Shown here in pieces: positions 7,707-12,682 of a stretch of DNA of 12,682 nt. Location of the stretch: positions 1 through 12,682 of the forward strand of contig DAHVOF010000225.1 of the NCBI GenBank assembly GCA_027318945.1, in the 5' to 3' direction. The DNA comes from Actinomycetota bacterium (GTDB lineage: Bacteria > Actinomycetota > Acidimicrobiia > Acidimicrobiales > Acidimicrobiaceae). How positions within the stretch are numbered: the stretch's first letter is position 1; each line of letters opens with the position of its first letter. The notes below the pieces were generated by a model. The model was not told the DNA's origin, did not search any database, and worked only from the letters and a program-made list of their open reading frames with translations. The position numbers and the translations under genes were made by a program.

Positions 7707-7814
7707 TCCTAAAGTGTGAATCCAATTCTACAGGTGATGGGCAATTTGATGGGCAATTACAATAGTGCGAATCGGATCAGTAAGTGAAAGTAGTTGTGAA
7801 CTGCTAATATACGG

Positions 7815-7886
7815 TGCCCCCGGCAGGATTCGAACCTGCGCACACGGTTTAGGAAACCGATGCTCTATCCCCTGAGCTACGGGGGC
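7815..7886 (-). tRNA. tRNA-Arg (anticodon CCU)
   Basis: The minus strand folds into a full cloverleaf. The acceptor is GCCCCCG paired with CGGGGGC, the D arm GCTC-AGGGGATA-GAGC, the anticodon arm TCGGT-TTCCTAA-ACCGT (anticodon CCT), and the T arm GCAGG-TTCGAAT-CCTGC; the discriminator is A. The 27-43 pair is a T-T mismatch. The variable loop has four bases, so the gene is 72 nt. CCA is not encoded (CCG follows). It decodes AGG. Its 3' half is a typical attachment site for tyrosine integrases, and an integrase relic lies next to that end. Confidence 0.93.
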
Positions 7887-7896
7887 AATCTGTTCT

Positions 7897-7925
7897 TCAA
7901 TATGTAGTCGATAGCGTAATTTCAA
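7897..7925 (-). promoter_or_regulatory. Candidate promoter of the tRNA-Arg gene
   Basis: On the minus strand TTGAAA (7925-7920) and TATTGA (7902-7897) are 17 bp apart. The predicted start would fall a few bases before the tRNA 5' end at 7886. The -10 is a poor match, so this is only a position-supported candidate. Confidence 0.35.
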
Positions 7926-8122
7926 GGTCGGATTCACAAGATTTGTTTTGAGCTGATCCCGAAAACTCGACTCAAGACAGCATAAAGCAAAAGTCTGTCG
8001 TTTCGAGACAACGGCTTTAGCTTTTTGTGGCGTAGCCGTCAGATTCCCACGGTAGCTATATTTGTCCTATTATTGGCGCAACAGAAATCTTGAACTCAAT
8101 CCTGAAGGGAAGTCGTTCACGC

Positions 8123-8959
8123 ATGGAAATCGACATGAACACCCTCGAAGAGAATCTCCGACTTTGGCTCCGTGAGGATATCGGCCATGGCGACGTTAGC
8201 ACCCTCCTGACGGTGCCGCCCGGGACTATGGGCAAAGGGCGCTTTCTTATGAAGGAAGACGGTGTCATCTGCGGACTGGGCGTGGTTGCGAAGACGTTTA
8301 ACATTGTGGACGAGAAGATCGAGGTAAAGTCGCTTATCCAAGAAGGGGAGGCCGTCAAGAAGGGGGACGTGATTGCCGAGGTTTCCGGAGATTTGGGAAA
8401 GATTATGGGAGGTGAAAGGCTTGCATTGAACCTTTTGCAAAGACTTTCGGGGATCTCCACCCGTACGAGGGCATTTGTGAATGAAGCCAAAGGCTATAAG
8501 GCCAAGATCCTCGACACCAGAAAAACTACGCCGGGATTGCGCTTTTTGGAAAAGTATGCAGTTACAGTTGGTGGCGGACAGAATCACCGATTCGGACTTT
8601 ATGACGGCATACTGATCAAAGATAACCACATTAAGGCGGCGGGCGGGATAAGCAAGGCGCTTGAGTTGCTTGCGCGCACTTCACCCCATTACCTAGCTGT
8701 TCAGGTAGAGGTGGAGACTTTGGACGAATTGAGGGAGGCCTTGGGATTTAACGTTCCTGCGATTCTTCTCGACAACATGTCCACAGAGACGATGGCCGAG
8801 GCTGTAAGGATCGCTGACGGTCGCGCAAAGCTTGAGGCCAGTGGAAACATGACAATTGAGAGGGTCAAAGAGGTAGCGGCTACTGGGGTCGACTACATCT
8901 CAGCCGGGTCGCTGACCCATTCCGTGAAAGCGCTGGATATTTCTCTAAAGGTATTTTGA
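8123..8959 (+). CDS. nadC: Nicotinate-nucleotide pyrophosphorylase (carboxylating)
   Basis: Quinolinate phosphoribosyltransferase: it converts quinolinate and PRPP to nicotinate mononucleotide, CO2 and PPi in cytosolic de novo NAD synthesis. The 278-residue product has the normal length. An N-terminal domain (LREDIGHGDVST, about 16-27) is followed by the barrel signatures ERLALNLLQRLSGIST (98-113), DTRKTTPGLR (131-140), GGGQNHRFGLYDG (150-162) and KDNH (166-169), then EVETLDE, LLDNM, EASGN and ISAGSLTHS. These carry the conserved Arg, Lys, His and acidic residues that bind quinolinate and PRPP. ATG 8123 is chosen with AAGGGAAG about ten bases upstream; ATG 8135 and TTG 8090 are alternatives. 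nadA and nadB are not next to it in the window. It converges with xseB, with 133 bp between the stop codons and no clear terminator. Confidence 0.95.
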   Translation: MEIDMNTLEENLRLWLREDIGHGDVSTLLTVPPGTMGKGRFLMKEDGVICGLGVVAKTFNIVDEKIEVKSLIQEGEAVKKGDVIAEVSGDLGKIMGGERLALNLLQRLSGISTRTRAFVNEAKGYKAKILDTRKTTPGLRFLEKYAVTVGGGQNHRFGLYDGILIKDNHIKAAGGISKALELLARTSPHYLAVQVEVETLDELREALGFNVPAILLDNMSTETMAEAVRIADGRAKLEASGNMTIERVKEVAATGVDYISAGSLTHSVKALDISLKVF

Positions 8960-9092
8960 TTTCGCGATACGGCCCTTTGACCCATCCTTTAATTTCTCGT
9001 TGAAGGCAGGACGCCCCGTGCAGATGTCGAATTCAGTTTCAAGGATCCCGCGGCTATGCGCTTTTTCCATCGAGCCTAAAAGCCTGGATGTG

Positions 9093-9311
9093 CTAGATCG
9101 GGTTTTCCTCTGAGCCGTCAGAGAGGATTTGATTGATCTCAGTCTCTGCATTTGCAATTCGGGCGCGGCAGAAATCTATCAGTAACTTCGCTCGACTGAC
9201 TTCTTTGGCCAATTGGTCAATATCTTGCTCGTTAGAAAGCCTGTCTACGAGCTCTTTTAGTTCAGTGAGAGCATCGACGTAGCTGAGCTCGTTGATATCG
9301 ATGTCAGGCAT
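9093..9311 (-). CDS. xseB: Exodeoxyribonuclease VII small subunit
   Basis: Small subunit of exonuclease VII, a cytosolic complex of one XseA with several XseB chains that degrades single-stranded DNA to oligonucleotides in repair and recombination. The 72-residue product has the family's helical hairpin: LSYVDALTELKELVDRLSN is the first helix (usually FEExLxxLExIVxxLE), and a second long helix follows with RAKLLIDFCRARIANAE. ATG 9311 is chosen because GGAGGGAGAG lies about six bases upstream; an upstream in-frame start at 9365 would lie deep inside xseA. The ATG overlaps the xseA stop by 8 bp, which suggests translational coupling. Confidence 0.9.
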   Translation of the reverse strand: MPDIDINELSYVDALTELKELVDRLSNEQDIDQLAKEVSRAKLLIDFCRARIANAETEINQILSDGSEENPI

Positions 9312-10728
9312 CAGGATCTCTCCCTCCGGTTTCCTCATTGCGGACTTTATCAACCGTAGCGTCAAAGCTACTGCGCCCGATCATTCCCTTTAGCCGTTGA
9401 CCAACACTGATCGCTTCGACACTCTTGATCAGAGTTCCTGAATCTGTAGCGAGCAACGAAAAGCCTCGCTTTGCCATCTCCTCCGGATCACTTGCCCGTG
9501 TGGAACTTTCGAGAATTTCAAGGAGGTGGGCGTGCTCCAGAAGAATGAACTGAGACGAACTTTTCGGCAGGTGCGCGATGAGGTCCACCTGCCTGGCCTG
9601 CTCCGAAGCCACACTTTGCGCAGTGACTAAAATACGATGTGCGACTGTTGATAGCTGAGTCGCAGCCGAACTGGTCGACACTACGGCTGCAGTTCTCAGC
9701 CGTTCACTCTGTTGGCTGATTCTTGTTGTGTGGTAATGGATTAGTTCTAGAGGTTTCCTCACCGCCTGGTGCCCACTTTCGGTGAGCTGCAGGCGTGCAA
9801 CTTCCAATACCGTGCGACCGATGCTGTGAACTCGACGGCCGATGATGCTCAGCTCGTCGAGAAATTCCTGTACTCTCGCAACCAACGCACGCGCGACACT
9901 CTGCGGTACGTCGAGGAAACGGTTTGCAACTTCTTCCACGAGCGTTGTGTCGGTGGAGTGACCAACACCCACCCACACGGGTAACGAACTTGCGGCAACG
10001 GCAGTCACAACTTCTTCAGTGTCGAAAACTGACAGGTCGGACATGGAGCCGCCGCCTCTGACTAGGCAGATCAGATCGACTTCCGAATCTTGAAATAGGC
10101 TAATTGATCGTGAGATCTGGGCTGGAGCCGCCTCACCCGCCGTAGAAGCAGGTCGATATGTGACCTTGAAGGCGAATCCACTTCGCGCGAGTTCACCGAT
10201 GAAGTCGCTTTCAGCGGCGCTTCCCAACGCTGTGACAAGGCCTACTTTGAGCGGAACGAGTGGCGGTTCAAGCTTACGATTATGGTCCCAGATTCCGAGC
10301 TTACGCAATTTTGCGCGGATCTTCTCTTTTTCCTGAAGGTTTGCGATTTGCGATAGCGCGATATCGATCTCTTCTATCTGAAATGACAGGCGCCCGCCTT
10401 TGGGCCAGAAGTTGGGCTTCACTCGCGCGACCAGGCTAAGCCCGTTACGTATTCCAGCGAGAGGCGTTGCGTTAAGCTGAGCCACTAGCAGAGAAGCTCT
10501 GGCTTTCCAAATAACGCAACTAACAGTTGCCACCGGTGCCGCAGAGCCAAGTTCGCTGTACTCTTGCAGATCTAGGTAGTGGTGCCCAGAGCTGTGCGCG
10601 GAGTAGGACGCTACAACGCCCTTGACCCAAAGTCCTTCGGACCCAAAGCTGGCACCCAAGGCAGATTTGACGAACTCTCCGAGCTCCGAGATAGAAAGTA
10701 CCGTGTTTTCGATAGGTTCTTGAAACAA
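9304..10728 (-). CDS. xseA: Exodeoxyribonuclease VII large subunit
   Basis: Catalytic subunit of exonuclease VII. The 474-residue product begins with an OB-fold nucleic-acid-binding domain (SISELGEFVKSAL, LWVKGVVASY, about 10-120). The exonuclease VII core follows with VGLVTALGSAAESDF (162-176), DLICLVRGGGSMSDLSVFD (218-236) and VGVGHSTDTTLVEEVANRF (253-271). Most homologues have GHETD; here Glu is replaced by Ser (residue 258). A long helical region (about 275-430) precedes a C-terminal segment with the usual RGFSLL. The start is TTG 10728; no ATG or GTG fits before the conserved SELGEF block. AGGCG is visible about eight bases upstream of the TTG. Together with xseB it forms a two-gene unit, downstream of the cytochrome b gene on the same strand. 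Confidence 0.92.
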   Translation of the reverse strand: MFQEPIENTVLSISELGEFVKSALGASFGSEGLWVKGVVASYSAHSSGHHYLDLQEYSELGSAAPVATVSCVIWKARASLLVAQLNATPLAGIRNGLSLVARVKPNFWPKGGRLSFQIEEIDIALSQIANLQEKEKIRAKLRKLGIWDHNRKLEPPLVPLKVGLVTALGSAAESDFIGELARSGFAFKVTYRPASTAGEAAPAQISRSISLFQDSEVDLICLVRGGGSMSDLSVFDTEEVVTAVAASSLPVWVGVGHSTDTTLVEEVANRFLDVPQSVARALVARVQEFLDELSIIGRRVHSIGRTVLEVARLQLTESGHQAVRKPLELIHYHTTRISQQSERLRTAAVVSTSSAATQLSTVAHRILVTAQSVASEQARQVDLIAHLPKSSSQFILLEHAHLLEILESSTRASDPEEMAKRGFSLLATDSGTLIKSVEAISVGQRLKGMIGRSSFDATVDKVRNEETGGRDPDA

Positions 10729-10746
10729 TATCGCGCCTAACGTGGT

Positions 10747-10765
10747 GAGATTTCGGTCAAATCTC
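10747..10765 (-). promoter_or_regulatory. Inverted repeat between cytochrome b and xseA
   Basis: GAGATTT (10747-10753) and AAATCTC (10759-10765) form a perfect 7 bp stem with a 5 nt loop, 18 bp before the xseA TTG. It could be an operator near the xseA promoter or a weak end to the cytochrome b transcript. It does not match the actinobacterial SOS box form (CGAAC-N4-GTTCG). Confidence 0.4.
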
Positions 10766-10904
10766 GAGAAATAGTTGTGTCCTCTGGAGCGTCGGAGGTA
10801 CTCGGCAGCCAGCGGGCATCTTCAACAGTTTACCGGTTCGCCGCGAGCCGTGAAGATCGACATTTTATTACCCACCAGAGGTCTTTTGCCGTGGCATTGT
10901 CCTA

Positions 10905-12682
10905 TCATTCGTTGCTAGTGGAGCTGGAGCCAGTCTTTGCGGGGTCCTGGGAATACCATTTTCTCCAGATTGCTTTGTGCACAGGAATGATCTCAGGGAT
11001 GTTTCTTAGTCCCGGTATGAAAGGAATGAGCAGGAGCAGGATAGTTGCCACACCTGTCAAATAAACGGCAATCAAGTCGACATTCGCTGAATTGCGAAAG
11101 CCGGGCATCTGGTACCAAAGGGTGTAAAGCCACAACCATGGCTGGCCCGGATAGTTGCCGGTCTCGTTCATGACGCCCCACTGCGATCCTGTGAGGTGCT
11201 GAGCCTTGGCGAGCGACGCGAAATACTGTCCGTCTTCTAAGAACAAGAGTGGCTTCGTGAAGTTCGTGCCGTAGAAAGGCTGTTGAGCAAGCAGGTCGGC
11301 GTCAAGCGCACCCGACCGGGCCAGGGAGAATTCTGCCGAGATAAGCTCTGGAACGGGACCGTCGTTTGCTGAGGGAACTGAAGGCTGCCCCCCGATAAAG
11401 GTTACCTTGTCCAGGGCTTTAAGATACGCCTTGTTCCATGCTTTTTGGGTTGCTTTAGATGTCTGCTCGTAGGCGCCAATCGCAAAGGCAAGCGATGCAT
11501 TCGTCGCGGCAAGCTTCATTAGAGGGGAAAGCACAAATACTTGGGCCGTATTGATTGGTTCATGCACTCCCGCCAGGGTTTGAGGTGAGAAGAGCAGGCT
11601 TTGAACATTGTTGGTGCCGGAGTTGTAAGGAGGGCCGTATTGCGCAGTTTCGCTCGTGCCGCCGAGTTCCGAAGCCGCAGTTGCCATGAAGTCGGCCGGA
11701 GCCACCTTTGCCCAGGTGGCAATAGTTGCGGGGGGCTCGTTGGGGGAAGAGAGCACTCCTGCGAGGACTACTACGAGGACAATTACGATTACAGAAGCGA
11801 TGGACGCCTCTTTCACAATGTCGTATCTTCGGCTGGGCCCGTTCCAGTCGCTGCCATCGGAAGCGGCAAGCCTCATGCGCGATTCCCTGCCTTTCGCCCT
11901 TTCCTGTGGGAGTGGATGTGAGACGCCGCGAATTCTCACTAGAAGGACGTGGACACCCACTATGAAAATTAAGACCAAGGGAAGTAGAACAACGTGCCAC
12001 AAAAGCATCTGACCGAAGTTGAGAAGGTTGAAAAATGAACCCAGCCCCGTGGCATTTATCGCGTCTTTGCCGTTGGTGGAGATCCACTGGGAGTCAAAGT
12101 TCTGCTGCGACAGGTAACCGGTGAAGCATTCAACCACGGATGCGCCGAACGCAACTACTCCGGTTATCCACGTCAGCGCTCTTCGGCCGCGCCATGCCGC
12201 CATCCAAAACTTTCCCCACAGGTGTATTACGATGAACGCCATGAAGAGTTCCACGCTCCACAGGTGAAGACTGTTAAAGAAGTGACCCACTGGGTTGGTG
12301 TGCCACCAGTCCGTACCGCCAAGAGCTATTAGAAGGCCCGAAACTATGGCCACTCCAAGCGCAACGAGGCTTGCTACTCCAAAAATATAGATCCAAGAGG
12401 AAACGTAAGCCGGTTGGCGATCTGGGAGCAATTTTGACGGCGGCAGAAGCTTGAGCCCTTTTTGTCGTATGGTTGCAGTCCACATTCCTGCAGATTCGGT
12501 GTCGTTATCGGTCAGACTAGGACTTGGTTGAGACGATGTCTGGGTTTCAGGGTATTTCCAGGCTTCTTTAGAGCCGGGGAAAGGTACGTAAAGCGCCACT
12601 ATAAAGATGATCGCCATAAGAATAATCATTACTAGGTTGGCAACGGAAACAGAGAGAATCGACCATTTGAGGTAATGGCCGG
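10905..12682 (-). CDS. Cytochrome b (b6 plus subunit IV fused, with large insertion); 5' end beyond window
   Basis: The visible 591 residues are open to the right edge. Numbering here starts at the in-frame ATG 12629, which is probably not the start, because a membrane helix (WSILSVSVANLVMIILMAII) runs across it. A second helix lies at about 75-103. The haem ligands follow: H122 and H136 (13 apart) and H212 and H227 (14 apart, the b6-type spacing). This half matches the cytochrome b N-terminal domain that oxidises (mena)quinol in bc/b6f-type complexes. The C-terminus (LLLLIPFIPGLRNIPEIIPV) matches subunit IV. Between the helix at about 275-293 and this end lie about 200 polar residues, probably facing outside the membrane. 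Where PEWY is expected the protein reads NYPGQPWLWLYTLWYQ. No Rieske or cytochrome c gene is visible; they may lie upstream beyond the edge. I see a real cytochrome b relative, but its electron partner is open. Confidence 0.85.
   Translation of the reverse strand, partial: GHYLKWSILSVSVANLVMIILMAIIFIVALYVPFPGSKEAWKYPETQTSSQPSPSLTDNDTESAGMWTATIRQKGLKLLPPSKLLPDRQPAYVSSWIYIFGVASLVALGVAIVSGLLIALGGTDWWHTNPVGHFFNSLHLWSVELFMAFIVIHLWGKFWMAAWRGRRALTWITGVVAFGASVVECFTGYLSQQNFDSQWISTNGKDAINATGLGSFFNLLNFGQMLLWHVVLLPLVLIFIVGVHVLLVRIRGVSHPLPQERAKGRESRMRLAASDGSDWNGPSRRYDIVKEASIASVIVIVLVVVLAGVLSSPNEPPATIATWAKVAPADFMATAASELGGTSETAQYGPPYNSGTNNVQSLLFSPQTLAGVHEPINTAQVFVLSPLMKLAATNASLAFAIGAYEQTSKATQKAWNKAYLKALDKVTFIGGQPSVPSANDGPVPELISAEFSLARSGALDADLLAQQPFYGTNFTKPLLFLEDGQYFASLAKAQHLTGSQWGVMNETGNYPGQPWLWLYTLWYQMPGFRNSANVDLIAVYLTGVATILLLLIPFIPGLRNIPEIIPVHKAIWRKWYSQDPAKTGSSSTSNE

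Noticed and set aside
7815..7860. Second attachment site as a direct repeat of the tRNA 3' half within the window
   Set aside because: I looked for the T-arm and acceptor sequence elsewhere between 1 and 7800 and found no convincing copy. It may lie to the left of the window or be lost.
8011..8039. ACGGCT...AGCCGT repeat upstream of nadC as a riboswitch or attenuator
   Set aside because: The stem is only 6 bp with a 17 nt loop and no known NAD-type riboswitch features; nothing beyond chance is supported.
8117..8629. Minus-strand frame of 170 codons across nadC
   Set aside because: nadC on the plus strand explains the bases with full-length conserved motifs; the opposite frame is a shadow.
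11560..12087. Minus-strand frame of 175 codons in a different phase from cytochrome b
   Set aside because: It overlaps the haem-binding half of the cytochrome b gene and is rich in Arg and Pro, as expected for an out-of-phase shadow.
1..12682. CRISPR array, rRNA genes or replication origin
   Set aside because: No regularly spaced repeats, no rRNA-like stretches and no DnaA-box cluster were seen.

Overview
The window looks like part of an actinobacterial chromosome with moderate GC content, possibly from the Acidimicrobiia. The lineage is inferred from a large LAL-type LuxR regulator, frequent GTG/TTG starts, a tRNA-Arg(CCU) without encoded CCA, and a b6/subunit IV-like cytochrome b. It has not been tested by phylogeny. 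Two parts are visible: an accessory region full of broken genes (about 2.4-7.9 kb) and a conserved housekeeping block (about 8.1-12.7 kb). The left edge holds most of a large regulator gene.

Left edge (1-2389, minus): the N-terminal ~796 residues of a LAL/MalT-type ATPase regulator. Its C-terminus, where a LuxR helix-turn-helix would be expected, lies outside the window.

Accessory region (about 2.4-7.9 kb): mostly decayed genes. From left to right these are a small ORF with an in-frame TGA behind a TATAAT box, a relic of a TnpB-type (IS200/IS605) transposon nuclease, one intact ATPase with a DUF234/PD-(D/E)XK-like C-terminus preceded by a perfect palindrome, the C-terminal relic of a DUF4143-type ATPase, a Lon-like AAA+ ATPase lacking its Walker A half, and a tyrosine integrase that has lost the middle of its catalytic domain. 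The integrase lies about 110 bp downstream of the 3' end of a tRNA-Arg(CCU), in the same orientation. This is the usual layout of an element integrated into a tRNA gene, so I read the region as the worn-down remains of an integrative element. The second attachment site was not found in the window.

Housekeeping block: nadC (plus strand, NAD synthesis) converges with the minus-strand xseA-xseB pair (exonuclease VII), whose genes overlap by 8 bp. Upstream of xseA on the same strand is a cytochrome b gene that runs off the right edge. It has b6-type haem ligands and a subunit IV-like C-terminus, but carries a roughly 200-residue insertion and no PEWY motif.

The only good candidate for an unusual active system in the accessory part is the intact ATPase-DUF234 gene with its palindromic upstream site. 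The most unusual core gene is the cytochrome b.
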